Shown here piece by piece: positions 8,653-17,318 of a stretch of 64,000 nucleotides of DNA. The notes beneath the pieces were generated by a model. That model did no database searches, was not told where the DNA came from, and saw only the letters and a program-made list of their open reading frames with translations. How positions within the stretch are numbered: position 1 is the first letter of the stretch; each line of letters begins with the position of its first letter. The stretch spans positions 2,790,001 through 2,854,000 of the forward strand of contig NZ_CP026949.1 in NCBI RefSeq assembly GCF_003065425.1, given 5' to 3'. A program made the translations under genes and the position numbers. This DNA is from Mycetocola zhujimingii (lineage in GTDB: Bacteria > Actinomycetota > Actinomycetes > Actinomycetales > Microbacteriaceae).

Positions 8653-9135
8653 TTAGCTCTCCCGGTTGCCCTTGCCCCAGCCCCAGCCAGTCCGCTTCCT
8701 GGGCGCGGCGGGAGCGGGCGCGACCAGCGGGGGCAGCGAGAGCGCCTCTCGAATGCGCTGGTTGGCCTCGGCCCATTCATCCTCACCCGCATCGGCCCAC
8801 AACTCTGCGAGTTCGCCGTCAGGGACCGTTGCGATGTCGAGGGCCCTCAGCGCGACGGAGGCGATCTCAGCGGGCGGGGCCGGGACGCGATCGACGAAGG
8901 CCGAAACGCTCTCGGTGTAGCTGTCGGACTGCGTTGGCCGCCCACGTTGATGTGCCACGACTTCAGCGGCGGCAATGACGGCGGTTGCCGCATCAGCGTC
9001 GACGGACGCGGGATCTTCGTCAAGCACGGCTTCAAGCGCCTCGAGGACAATATCCCAGCCCTCGGCACCGTCCAGCTCCCATGCCCAGTCAGCTGCGGCG
9101 TCATTGCCAAACGGTTGTCCACTCCAGGTTCCCAT
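8653..9135 (-). CDS. DUF4259 domain protein
   Basis: 160 residues beginning MGTWSGQPFGNDAAADWAWE, the signature opening of DUF4259 proteins; an acidic, alanine-rich helical protein with a short basic C-terminal tail (RKRTGWGWGKG). Function unknown; no signal or membrane segments. The start is favoured by a consensus-like TATGAT (9142-9147) exactly 6 nt upstream of the ATG, a leaderless pattern. Convergent with the AraC gene. Confidence 0.85.
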   Translation of the reverse strand: MGTWSGQPFGNDAAADWAWELDGAEGWDIVLEALEAVLDEDPASVDADAATAVIAAAEVVAHQRGRPTQSDSYTESVSAFVDRVPAPPAEIASVALRALDIATVPDGELAELWADAGEDEWAEANQRIREALSLPPLVAPAPAAPRKRTGWGWGKGNRES

Positions 9136-9141
9136 GAGGGA

Positions 9142-9147
9142 ATCATA
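9142..9147 (-). promoter_or_regulatory. -10 box TATGAT for leaderless DUF4259 gene
   Basis: Consensus-like hexamer on the minus strand, 6 nt before the ATG at 9135. Confidence 0.45.
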
Positions 9148-9166
9148 GGGGGAACACCGCGGCGGG

Positions 9167-9505
9167 CTACAGCCGCCCCACCCGCTCGTCGCGCACGTCG
9201 TCCTGCGCCGCGATCGGTTCACTGATCAGCCGCAGCCCCGAATCGGTGTTGGACGACGCGGTGAGCGCGCTGATCCAGTCGAGATTGATGTTGGGCAGTC
9301 TCGATTCGTCGTACCGGAAATAAAGCGAAATTCCCGGAGCGATCCACAGGCTCCCCGGAGGTCCGCCAGCGCCGTCAGGCAGCTTCCAGCGGAAGGGAAA
9401 GCTCTCGCCCCGCCTGAGCTTCGCACCGATCACGATCTGGAGGTGCGCGAGCGTGCGATCGTCAAGGTTGATGCTCGTCGTCGAATCGTAAACAAGCCGT
9501 CCCAC
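9167..9505 (-). CDS. Small conserved protein (DUF7882-like)
   Basis: 112 residues; opens MGRLVYDSTTSINLDDRTLAHLQ when read in two pieces (MGRLVYDSTTS, INLDDRTLAHL), a pattern common in small Microbacteriaceae proteins, with FPFRWKLPDGAG and SLYFRYDESRLP further on. These proteins are sometimes mislabelled as DNA-ligase-like; no catalytic motif is present here. A GTG start with G-rich sequence just upstream. Function unknown. Confidence 0.75.
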   Translation of the reverse strand: MGRLVYDSTTSINLDDRTLAHLQIVIGAKLRRGESFPFRWKLPDGAGGPPGSLWIAPGISLYFRYDESRLPNINLDWISALTASSNTDSGLRLISEPIAAQDDVRDERVGRL

Positions 9506-9585
9506 CAGGACCCCCTACCCGGCGGGCACGGGACTCGCCGTTGCCCCGAGACTACTCCCGGGCAGGCTGACCGGAAAGACCGGGC

Positions 9586-10980
9586 TCAGGTGGACGATGC
9601 GACCTCGAAGGCGTGTCGAACCGCCTCGATCGATGTGGCAATGTCATCGGCATCCGTCGACCAGTTGCTCACCGAGATACGCAGGATGTCCCTGCCCTGC
9701 CAGTGCGAACCGGACATCCACACCGAGCCATCGGCGATGAGCTGCTCGGTGACCCTGCGGGTGAGGTCGTCTGGACCGAAAGCAAGGCAGACCTGGGTGA
9801 AGACGACATCGTTGAGCACTTCGATGCCAGGCACGCGAGAGAGCCCGGCGGCGAGCTCGGCCGCGGTGTCGACGAGCCGTTCGACGAGTGCGACGGTGCC
9901 TGACCGGCCCAGCGAGCGCAACGCAGCCCATACCGGCACTCCGCGGGCGCGGCGGGAGAGTTCGGGAACCTTTTCCCACGGGTCACCCGGCCCCCTGGCG
10001 TCATCGTGGATCAGGTAGTCGGTGTGGATGCCGAACGTGCTGCGGAGTACCGAGGGCTTCGCGACGATGGCGATTCCACAGTCGTACGGAACGTTGAGGG
10101 TCTTGTGGGCGTCGGTCGCCCAGGAATCCGCCCTGTCGATTCCGTCGAGCGTGCTCCGGTAGCGCGGACTCGCGGCGGCCCAGAGTCCGAACGCCCCATC
10201 AACGTGCACCCAGGCGCCGTGTTCGTGGGCCACTCGGATGGTCTCGGCCAACGGGTCGAACGCTCCTGAGTGCAGGTTTCCCACCTGGAGACAGACGATC
10301 ACCGGGCCGTCGACGCTGGCGAGAGCATCCGTCAACGCGGACGTGATCAGCCTGCCCTGGTCGTCGGATGCGACAGCGGTCGGGGCGCCGAGGCCGAGGT
10401 ACCGGAGAGCGAGGTCGACCGACGCGTGTCGTTCCTGTCCCACGAGCACGGTGACCGGTGGGCCACCAGCCAGGCCGTTCGTGTCGAGGTCCCAGCCGAC
10501 GGTATCCAGAACCGCTTTTCGACCCGCAGCGAGACCGACGAAGTTTGCGACAGTGCCACCCGTGGTGAAGCCGACGTCTGCTGTCGCCGGGAGGCCGAGC
10601 AGATCGAGGATCCAGTCCCCCGCCGCTTGCTCGATGGCGGCCGTGGCGGGGGAAGCGTAACGGAGTGCGGTGTTCTGGTCCCAGGCGCTGACGAGCCAGT
10701 CCGACGCGAGTGCGGCGGGAAGCGTTCCGCCGATCACCCAGCCGTAGAACCGGCCGGACGGCATCGCCATGAGGCCGGGTTCGGCGAAGCCGGCCAGCTC
10801 ATCGACAACCGCCGCCGGATCGGTTGGGCCGGCCGGCAGCGGAATCGAGAAGTGTTCGGCGACCTGATCTGCGGTGCGCTGTGGCCGAACCTGGCGCGTT
10901 GGCAGTGACGCGAGCCACTCCAGGGAGTGCTCCCGTGCGCGGTCGAGAGGTTGGCGGTAGGCGTCAGGAAGTGCAGCCAC
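9586..10980 (-). CDS. PLP-dependent group II amino acid decarboxylase family
   Basis: 464 residues with the full fold of the aromatic-L-amino-acid/glutamate decarboxylase family: TTGGTVANFVGLAAGR (phosphate-binding region), HVDGAFGLWAA (PLP-ring Asp) and the PLP lysine in TDAHKTLNVPYDCG. It may decarboxylate an aromatic or acidic amino acid, or act as an aldehyde-forming homologue; substrate not assignable. GTG start; TAGCCT (10987-10992) lies exactly 6 nt upstream, so the mRNA may be leaderless. It stands alone between a small hypothetical gene and nhaA. Confidence 0.9.
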   Translation of the reverse strand: MAALPDAYRQPLDRAREHSLEWLASLPTRQVRPQRTADQVAEHFSIPLPAGPTDPAAVVDELAGFAEPGLMAMPSGRFYGWVIGGTLPAALASDWLVSAWDQNTALRYASPATAAIEQAAGDWILDLLGLPATADVGFTTGGTVANFVGLAAGRKAVLDTVGWDLDTNGLAGGPPVTVLVGQERHASVDLALRYLGLGAPTAVASDDQGRLITSALTDALASVDGPVIVCLQVGNLHSGAFDPLAETIRVAHEHGAWVHVDGAFGLWAAASPRYRSTLDGIDRADSWATDAHKTLNVPYDCGIAIVAKPSVLRSTFGIHTDYLIHDDARGPGDPWEKVPELSRRARGVPVWAALRSLGRSGTVALVERLVDTAAELAAGLSRVPGIEVLNDVVFTQVCLAFGPDDLTRRVTEQLIADGSVWMSGSHWQGRDILRISVSNWSTDADDIATSIEAVRHAFEVASST

Positions 10981-11048
10981 AGTCAGAGGCTAGACCTGCG
11001 CGGACTCGGCGCAACACCCCCCCCTGCGTCGGTATCTTGAGCCGAGGC

Positions 11049-12383
11049 TCAGTGTCCGCCGCCCTGGTACACGTCGGGCGTCCCGTCGTTGTCCGCGTCC
11101 ACGCGCTCCTCGGCTTCGATTTGCTTGTACCTGCGGTTCCGAATGCGCAGCACAACAGTGGCGAGCAGCGCGGCCAGAACGGATGCCGTCAAAATCGCAA
11201 CTTTTGCGTGGTCGTTTTCGAGGCTGCCGAATCCGAAACTCAGCTCGGCGATGAGAAGCGACACGGTGAAACCGATCCCGGCGAGCAGGCCGACACCGAA
11301 CAGGTCCACCCACCGGAACGATGGGTCGAGCCTCGCCCGGGTGAATTTCGAGACCAGCCACGTTGTTCCCAGGATTCCGATGGGCTTTCCGGCGACGAGG
11401 GCAATGATGATGCCTATCGTTACCGGGTCCATCAGGGCCGACGTGAAGCCGTCAACGCCACCAATCGCAACACCAGCGGAGAAGAAGGCGAAAACGGGCA
11501 CGGCGAACCCGGCGGAGATCGGCCGGAACCGGTGCTCGAAGATCTCGGACAGGCCGGGCCCGGCTTCCGGTCCGCCGCTGGCCTTGCTCCTGATCACCGG
11601 GATCGCGAAGCCAAGCAGGACACCCGCGATCGTTGCGTGAATCCCGGATGCGTGGAGCAGCGCCCACGTGACGACGCCGATGGGCAGCAGGATGAACCAT
11701 GCCGCCGCAGGCTTCAGCCCGAAGAATCGCCGGTACTTCTGCGCGAGGAAGGTGTACAGGGCAAGCGGAATCAGCGTGAGACCCAGAGCCACCACGTTGA
11801 TGTCCGTCGTGTAGAACACGGCAATGATCAGGATGGCGATCAGGTCGTCGACGACGGCGAGGGTCAGGAGGAAGATCCGCAGCGCACTTGGCAGGTGGGA
11901 GCCGACGATAGCAAGGACGGCCACAGCGAAGGCGATGTCTGTCGCGGTGGGGATCGCCCATCCACCGATTGTGGCGTCGTTTCCCCAGTTGATAGCGACG
12001 TAGATGAGCGCGGGAACAACAACGCCACCGACGGCAGCCGCCACCGGAATGACGGCCTTGCGGAAGTCACGCAGATCACCCGCAACCAGTTCCCGCTTCA
12101 GCTCGAGGCCGACGAGAAAGAAGAACACGGCGAGCAGCCCGTCGGATGCCCAGGCCCCGAGACTCAGTTCGAGGTGCCAGGGCTCGTAACCGATCTTGAA
12201 GTCGCGCAGGGCAAAGTAACCGTCAGAGGCGGGAGAGTTCGCCCAGATCAGGGCGATAAGCGCCGCGGCGACCAGGAGCATTCCGCCGACAGTTTCCTTG
12301 CGGAGGATGGTCGCGATTCTGCTCGCTTCGGCGTAGCTGCCCCGCGACAATACGTTGGGACGGTCTGGCGGCACGGTTGCCAT
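11049..12383 (-). CDS. nhaA: Na+/H+ antiporter NhaA
   Basis: 444 residues from the ATG at 12381-12383, preceded by AAGGAG; a longer frame upstream has no support. The paired aspartates essential for exchange are visible in [13 protein letters not shown], and [11 protein letters not shown] precedes them, as in NhaA. About 12 membrane segments. The C-terminus adds a short acidic tail ([18 protein letters not shown]), slightly longer than in enterobacterial NhaA. It exports Na+/Li+ in exchange for protons. A TAGTAT hexamer (minus strand, 12449-12454) could be its -10 box. Confidence 0.95.
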   Translation of the reverse strand: MATVPPDRPNVLSRGSYAEASRIATILRKETVGGMLLVAAALIALIWANSPASDGYFALRDFKIGYEPWHLELSLGAWASDGLLAVFFFLVGLELKRELVAGDLRDFRKAVIPVAAAVGGVVVPALIYVAINWGNDATIGGWAIPTATDIAFAVAVLAIVGSHLPSALRIFLLTLAVVDDLIAILIIAVFYTTDINVVALGLTLIPLALYTFLAQKYRRFFGLKPAAAWFILLPIGVVTWALLHASGIHATIAGVLLGFAIPVIRSKASGGPEAGPGLSEIFEHRFRPISAGFAVPVFAFFSAGVAIGGVDGFTSALMDPVTIGIIIALVAGKPIGILGTTWLVSKFTRARLDPSFRWVDLFGVGLLAGIGFTVSLLIAELSFGFGSLENDHAKVAILTASVLAALLATVVLRIRNRRYKQIEAEERVDADNDGTPDVYQGGGH

Positions 12384-12466
12384 GGAAACTCCTTGAAATT
12401 GGGTCGTTGATCGATCTTGCCGACCAGACTTCCCGGCGCACCACCTCGATACTATCCGGCCCGGCC

Positions 12467-12715
12467 TCACGGCGCGGGTTGCCCGGAAGGCTCCACGAGC
12501 GCATCAAGCGCGGCCTGTAGCGTGTCGAAGCGCTCCCAGCCAGGTCCCTGTTGCAGACGCACCAGTTCGTAAACGTTCGCCGTTCTGCCGATGTAGCCCA
12601 GCATCCGTCTGGCGTCGCTCTGACGGAACCGCCCATCGCACACCCTCCACTCGTGGTCGCTGATGGCGAGAATTTCCAGCACCGGCTTCGCTTCAACATT
12701 CCGGGGTACCGGCAC
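12467..12715 (-). CDS. Small conserved hypothetical protein
   Basis: 82 residues from a GTG with GGAGAA five bases upstream. It contains [18 protein letters not shown] and [17 protein letters not shown], an alpha/beta pattern that looks like a genuinely conserved small actinobacterial protein. No known catalytic motif. Codon use fits the neighbours. Function unknown. Confidence 0.65.
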   Translation of the reverse strand: MPVPRNVEAKPVLEILAISDHEWRVCDGRFRQSDARRMLGYIGRTANVYELVRLQQGPGWERFDTLQAALDALVEPSGQPAP

Positions 12716-12947
12716 TCACTTCTCCACTTCTTCATCAGCGAAACCGCTGCGACTTGCCCGCGAGGGTCTCCTACCGTAGGTTCACAACACAACTCGCGGC
12801 AGGACCTTGACATCGGTCGGCAGGGAGGTCCGGGCGCGTCTCTCTGGAGCGACCCACTGGGCCACTGCGTCCCGTCCATCGGGCATCAGGGTTGACCAGG
12901 ACCGCCCGTGGCCCTAGCTTGAGAGCCACCAGCCGAAGGAGAAAACC

Positions 12948-13181
12948 ATGAATGCTGACATCGTTCTTGCCTGGCTGGTCGCTGGTCTCGCGGGCGCGGC
13001 ATATCTGGCCGCTCTCGCTTACGGCGTCGTGCAGGTCGTTCGGACCCGCGACCTTTCGCGCGGCGAGCGAAACCTCTGGATCATCGGGTTTCTCGTCTCT
13101 CCGCTTATCGCAGCGCTCGTCTGGTTCTTTGCCGGCCCACACCCCTGGGGTCTGCGATGGGGTACTCCGGCCTTCCGCTGA
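12948..13181 (+). CDS. Small membrane protein, PLD-nuclease N-terminal type
   Basis: 77 residues with two hydrophobic helices (VLAWLVAGLAGAAYLAALAY and WIIGFLVSPLIAALVWFFAG) and between them RDLSRGERNLW, the pattern of the PLDc_N family (phospholipase D nuclease N-terminal membrane module). Strong ribosome site GAAGGAG before the ATG. Probably a stand-alone integral membrane protein; role unknown. Convergent with the ATPase-LuxR gene. Confidence 0.75.
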   Translation: MNADIVLAWLVAGLAGAAYLAALAYGVVQVVRTRDLSRGERNLWIIGFLVSPLIAALVWFFAGPHPWGLRWGTPAFR

Positions 13182-13201
13182 TCCGCGCGATCGACGGCAG
13201 G

Positions 13202-14050
13202 CTACTGACGCGGCCGCGTTGACGCGGCGGCGATCGCCGTCAACTCACCGCGCGTGCGGACCCCGGCTTTGCGGAGCAGGTTCGATACGTGGAACTTCAC
13301 TGTGTTGTCGGTGATGCCCAGCTGAGCAGCGATCGCACGGTTGCGCGCACCCGATGCCACCAGTCGAAGCACGTCCCGTTCGCGCGGGCTGAAGTCGGCG
13401 GAATCCTCGAGCGGTTCCGTCTCGGCGGGCGGGTCAAGTGGGAGTCGGATCGCGAGCGTCGTCCCCCAGCCCGTTGTCGATGACACGTCGAGGCCGCCGT
13501 CGAGTGCGGAGACCCGTTCCGCGATGGGGCGCAGCGAGTCGTCGTGGGCGCTGATCCTGCCCTCGCCGTCATCCCGGATGTCGATCAGCAGGTTGAGGCC
13601 GTCACAATCCCATTGGATGCGCACACGTTTGGCGTCTTCCTGATCCACGAGGGCAAGCACCGCGCTTCGTACGATCGCCCGCGCCGCGTGGGCAACCTCT
13701 CCGGGCAGCGCACGACCCCCGGTGGGTGGTTCGACGAACTGCACGTCGAGCCCGCCGAACCGGGCAAGCGGGCGCAGGTCGGATCGAAGCCGGGCGAACG
13801 CGCCGTCCACGGGTTCGAGCATGGTGCCGCGCTGCTGGTCGGTGGTGCTGCGCAACTCGATCAGCGATGAGGATGCCAGGTCGATCGCCGTCGTTCGGCT
13901 CGCGCGGTCATCCAGGCGCGCTGAGCGGAGAACCGCAAGGATCGACTCAAGGGTCACGGCGTGCCGGTCGGCCTGTTCGGCTACAGCCTGCGCGTGCTCG
14001 AGCTGGAGCCTTCGGGGTACAGGGGTTGGCTGATCGCTGTCGATTGTCAC
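13202..14050 (-). CDS. Histidine-kinase-like ATPase fused to a LuxR helix-turn-helix
   Basis: 282 residues. Residues ~60-210 look like the HATPase_c domain of NarL-type sensor kinases: IDIRDDGEGRIS (G1-like) and STTGWGTTLAIRLPL (G2-like). Residues ~215-275 are a LuxR/NarL output domain (SPRERDVLRLVASGARNRAI, TDNTVKFHVSNLLRKAG). No receiver domain and no clear phospho-acceptor histidine are seen, so it may sense nucleotide or a ligand directly. GTG start with TAGGTT exactly 6 nt upstream. Divergent from hxlB, whose expression it probably controls. Confidence 0.85.
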   Translation of the reverse strand: MTIDSDQPTPVPRRLQLEHAQAVAEQADRHAVTLESILAVLRSARLDDRASRTTAIDLASSSLIELRSTTDQQRGTMLEPVDGAFARLRSDLRPLARFGGLDVQFVEPPTGGRALPGEVAHAARAIVRSAVLALVDQEDAKRVRIQWDCDGLNLLIDIRDDGEGRISAHDDSLRPIAERVSALDGGLDVSSTTGWGTTLAIRLPLDPPAETEPLEDSADFSPRERDVLRLVASGARNRAIAAQLGITDNTVKFHVSNLLRKAGVRTRGELTAIAAASTRPRQ

Positions 14051-14056
14051 CGGTTC

Positions 14057-14094
14057 AACCTACCCAGAGAACCTGTACCTCCCCCGATGGGTAG
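14057..14094. promoter_or_regulatory. Inverted repeat and -10 box in the LuxR/hxlB gap
   Basis: CTACCCA (14060-14066) and TGGGTAG (14088-14094) form perfect 7-bp arms 21 bp apart. The left arm overlaps the minus-strand -10 box TAGGTT (14057-14062) of the regulator gene. A candidate operator for self-control and for hxlB; binding is inferred from position only. Confidence 0.45.
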
Positions 14095-14150
14095 GCCGCC
14101 TGCACGGGCGGGCGGGGGCCACGGAGCCGCCGTCTGGACACGATGGATCA

Positions 14151-14747
14151 ATGACGAATTCCGAGACGGCGACGATCCCGAACACCGAGGTGACGGCATC
14201 CCTCGCCACGATCATGCGGGAACTCACCGCAACGGCAGATGCGATTGCCGAACTCGGCACCGACGATCTCGCGGCTATTGCGAAGGCGCTACACGGCGCC
14301 CGTCGGGTTTTCGTACTGGGAGCGGGGCGATCGGGACTGGCGTTGCACATGACCGCGATGCGCCTGATGCACCTCGGCCTCAGCGTCCATGTCGTCGGCG
14401 AAGTAACAGCTCCGGCGATCGGCCCGGGCGATGTCCTCGTGACGGCGAGCGGTTCGGGAACAACGCCGGCGATAATTCGCGGGGCGGATGCTGCCGCGAA
14501 CGCCGGTGCATCCGTGGTCGCCATCACCACGGCCGCTGATTCTCCGCTGGCTGCTCTCGCCACGGTGGTCATGGTTGTGCCGGCGGCGGGCAAGCTCGAC
14601 CGTTCCGGTTCAGTCTCGGGCCAGTACGCCGGAAGCCTGTTCGAGCAGACCGTCATGGTTGTGGGAGACGCCCTGTTTCACACCCTCTGGCTTCGCTCCG
14701 GTCAGAGCGCAGACGATCTCTGGCCACGCCACGCAAATCTTGAATGA
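14151..14747 (+). CDS. hxlB: 6-phospho-3-hexuloisomerase
   Basis: 198 residues forming one SIS (sugar isomerase) domain: VFVLGAGRSGLALHMTAMRL and VLVTASGSGTTPAII are the phosphosugar-binding motifs, and GSLFEQTVMVVGDAL holds the catalytic Glu region of PHI. It converts D-arabino-3-hexulose 6-phosphate to fructose 6-phosphate in the ribulose monophosphate route. Gene order is hxlB then hxlA, the reverse of B. subtilis hxlAB. The ribosome site is weak. The regulator upstream is divergent. Confidence 0.92.
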   Translation: MTNSETATIPNTEVTASLATIMRELTATADAIAELGTDDLAAIAKALHGARRVFVLGAGRSGLALHMTAMRLMHLGLSVHVVGEVTAPAIGPGDVLVTASGSGTTPAIIRGADAAANAGASVVAITTAADSPLAALATVVMVVPAAGKLDRSGSVSGQYAGSLFEQTVMVVGDALFHTLWLRSGQSADDLWPRHANLE

Positions 14748-14797
14748 CCGATCCCTGCACTTGCACGCGATCACATCACCAAAAGAAGGAACACACT

Positions 14798-15421
14798 ATG
14801 AAGCTTCAGTTCGCTATGGACACCCTGACCACCGAGGCCGCCCTTGAACTCGCCGCAGCTGCCGCGCCGCACGTCGACATCCTCGAACTTGGTACTCCCC
14901 TCATCAAGAGCGCCGGTCTCCCCGCGATCACCGCGGTGAAGGCGGCGCACCCGGACAAGGTCGTTTTCGCGGACCTCAAGACGATGGATGCCGGTGAGCT
15001 CGAAGCTGACATCGCGTTCACGGCCGGAGCCGACCTCGTCACGGTGCTCGGTGTTGCCGGTGACAGCACGATCGCCGGAGCTGTGAAGGCCGCGCAGAAG
15101 CACGGCAAGGGCATCGTCGTCGACCTTATCGGTGTGGCGGACAAGCCTGCCCGTGCACGCGAGGTCATTGCACTCGGCGCCGAGTTCGTGGAGATGCACG
15201 CGGGACTCGACGAGCAGGCTGAAGAAGGCTTCACGTTCGACACGCTTCTGCGTGATGGAGAAGCGTCTGGGACACCGTTCTCCGTCGCGGGCGGGGTCAA
15301 TGTCACGACGATTGCTTCGGTTCAGGCATCCGGTGCGCAGGTTGCCGTTGCTGGCGGAGCGATCTACGGAGCCCCCGACGTCGGAGCAGCTGCGGCCGCG
15401 CTGCGTGCAGCGATCGTCTAG
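14798..15421 (+). CDS. hxlA: 3-hexulose-6-phosphate synthase
   Basis: 207 residues, starting at the ATG after AGAAGGA; an upstream frame overlapping hxlB is ignored because MKLQFAMDTLTTEAAL is the true family N-terminus. The active-site signature FADLKTMDAG (Asp59, Lys61, Asp64) and the phosphate-binding end AVAGGAIYGAPD are present. It condenses formaldehyde with ribulose 5-phosphate. With hxlB it makes a complete RuMP fixation/detoxification pair; it is followed by repeats rather than by further C1 genes. Confidence 0.95.
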   Translation: MKLQFAMDTLTTEAALELAAAAAPHVDILELGTPLIKSAGLPAITAVKAAHPDKVVFADLKTMDAGELEADIAFTAGADLVTVLGVAGDSTIAGAVKAAQKHGKGIVVDLIGVADKPARAREVIALGAEFVEMHAGLDEQAEEGFTFDTLLRDGEASGTPFSVAGGVNVTTIASVQASGAQVAVAGGAIYGAPDVGAAAAALRAAIV

Positions 15422-15443
15422 AGATTTCTGAGCGGGGCACCAT

Positions 15444-15527
15444 CCCGGCACCCGGCACCCGGCACCCGGAACCCGGAACCCGGCACCCAGCACCCGGCAC
15501 CCGGCACCCGGCACCCGGCACCCGGCA
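15444..15527. repeat. 12 x 7-bp tandem array (CCCGGCA)
   Basis: Twelve consecutive heptamers; nine are CCCGGCA, two CCCGGAA and one CCCAGCA. It starts 23 bp after the hxlA stop. A variable-number minisatellite is likely. The period of 7 is not a multiple of 3, which argues against coding. Confidence 0.95.
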
Positions 15528-15530
15528 CGA

Positions 15531-15684
15531 GCGTTCATGCGCACGTACCGGGTGCTGTGCTGTCTGGAGCCGAAGCCGTCCGATGCATCCGTACCATCCC
15601 TGTACCCGGCACTTTTTCGAAGTCCGGCACTCGGCAGGGCGTTCGCGCGCACGTGCCGGGTCTCGTGTTACCTGGAACCGGAAG
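15531..15684. repeat. Diverged ~45-bp direct repeat pair
   Basis: The block at 15531-15575 (GCGTTCATGCGCACGTACCG and following) recurs in altered form at 15639-15684 (GCGTTCGCGCGCACGTGCCG and following). The 63 bp between them include further CCCGGCA-like fragments, so this zone seems to have grown by repeated duplication. No gene is visible. Confidence 0.7.
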
Positions 15685-15695
15685 TTCGGCGCCGG

Positions 15696-17243
15696 TCACT
15701 GGAAGTATGGTTTGCGGCGGATCCACTCGGCGATGGTGACCTTCGGTTTACCGTTAACCATCGTGACCGTGAACACTCCGGTGTCGACCATGCGGTGGTG
15801 GAACCAGCAGAACAACACACCATTGTCGATATGGGTAGGCCCACCCTCCGCGTGGGGAACGACGTGGTGCGCTTCGCAGCCGGTCGCCGGGATCTGACAG
15901 TCCGGCATCCCACAGGTCGGACCGTCACGGGCGATCATCCCCATCCGCTGCGACCGGTTGAACCCGCGCTGGTCATTGCCGAGGGCGACGACGGTGCCGT
16001 CGGGGTCGATGAACACCGGGATGATGCTCGCGTCACAGAGAATTTGGGTGATCGTTGATGCCGCGACCGGAGCGTTCACTCCAACGATCTGGCCGGTACC
16101 GGACTTCGAGTCGATGACCTCCGCGTTCACGGTGACCACGACCGTGGGCGCTGCCCCGGTGACACTGGGTGCGTCGGCGGAGCGGGCGAGGGCGTCGATC
16201 ATCGACGCGAACACGTCAGCGCGTTGCTGCCCAGCGGTCCGTCGGGCCCGGATTGGCTCCTCGCTCTCCTCGCCAGGGTTCCCGCCGGGGCCTTGGGCCG
16301 GGTTATCGGTGTCTGGGTTGGTGCTGGCCACGGTTGGCGACGCGGCGGATCCGAAGGCACCCGTGTCGCCAACCCCGGTTCCGCCAGCCCCGCCGCCCGT
16401 TCCATCAGCAGTGCCCGCGCCCGCATCAGTGACCATCGGGTCGTATCGGTCCGCGGTCTTGGGGTTCAGCACCGCATCCAACAAGGCATGGAGTTTCGCT
16501 CCCACATCAACGGTGACCTGGCCACCGAACTTCACCAACCCATCCTTCGCCGCACGAGCGATCCAGAAATCGCGTTTCTGGAACGCTTTGTCGGTGTTGG
16601 GTTCAATCCCGTCTTCGTCCAACCGGTCCCGCCACTGCCGAGCCTGAATACCCACCAAATCGGCCGACATGGGCAACCCGTCGCGCCAGCCCGCACCGAC
16701 CGCCTCACTGACCAAAGTGCGTTCCGCAATCGTCAGGTGCTCCACTTCTGCGCGTGGTGCGGCGAGGGACAGTTCCCGGGTGATGACTTCGGCGGTCTCT
16801 ACCCCGATCAGGCCCTGCCGGAATGCTTCCCCGACCACCGGGAACAACGGCGGAAGCGGGAACCCGGCATCGGTCTGGCGGCGGCAGGTGCGCTGCCCTA
16901 CCCGGATCAACCGTGATGCGGCAGCGGAGGACACCCCGGTGATCACCTCGATCAGGTGTGACGGGCGCTGGTAGTTGTGCTTCACGGCCAACCCGTCGTT
17001 GCCGCGGGCAGGATCAGACCGGTCAGCAACCTCGGCACTGAACGCCGCAAGGACCGCTTCGCCGGCGCGCACCACCCCCGCGACCTGGCCCAGCTGCGTC
17101 AGCAGTTGTTCGCCGGTCAACCGATCGAGGTGATCCAGATCGAGAACACTGACCACCTGGCCCAGGTGCGTGAGCAACCCGGTGAGCGCACTCTCACCCT
17201 CCGGCACCGATGCCGGCGGAAAGTCGCTCACCGCGAAGCTCAT
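15696..17243 (-). CDS. DUF222 / HNH endonuclease (13E12 repeat family type)
   Basis: 515 residues. The N-terminal half matches DUF222 (REP13E12-type proteins of mycobacteria). A low-complexity Gly/Thr/Asp/Pro linker occupies about residues 275-345. The C-terminus is an intact HNH nuclease: zinc-type CGMPDC, then EAHHVVPHAEGG, the HIDNG asparagine and WFHHRMV. Family members are multi-copy in Micrococcales and linked to mobile or repeated DNA. It is flanked by the 7-bp array on its 3' side and 127-bp repeats on its 5' side. The true role (mobility, defence, recombination) is unknown. Confidence 0.9.
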   Translation of the reverse strand: MSFAVSDFPPASVPEGESALTGLLTHLGQVVSVLDLDHLDRLTGEQLLTQLGQVAGVVRAGEAVLAAFSAEVADRSDPARGNDGLAVKHNYQRPSHLIEVITGVSSAAASRLIRVGQRTCRRQTDAGFPLPPLFPVVGEAFRQGLIGVETAEVITRELSLAAPRAEVEHLTIAERTLVSEAVGAGWRDGLPMSADLVGIQARQWRDRLDEDGIEPNTDKAFQKRDFWIARAAKDGLVKFGGQVTVDVGAKLHALLDAVLNPKTADRYDPMVTDAGAGTADGTGGGAGGTGVGDTGAFGSAASPTVASTNPDTDNPAQGPGGNPGEESEEPIRARRTAGQQRADVFASMIDALARSADAPSVTGAAPTVVVTVNAEVIDSKSGTGQIVGVNAPVAASTITQILCDASIIPVFIDPDGTVVALGNDQRGFNRSQRMGMIARDGPTCGMPDCQIPATGCEAHHVVPHAEGGPTHIDNGVLFCWFHHRMVDTGVFTVTMVNGKPKVTIAEWIRRKPYFQ

Positions 17244-17318
17244 GACACCCGCACACCCCCACCAGTCAGGCCATCCGAGCCAAAGACAGAAGGCACGGCC
17301 ACACCCGAGTTCACTCCA

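Noticed and set aside
10824-12410. A 528-codon open frame on the plus strand
   Set aside because: It lies antisense over nhaA and the PLP decarboxylase gene; its composition (Arg, Gln and Asp-rich, no conserved motif) is that of a shadow of a GC-rich gene.
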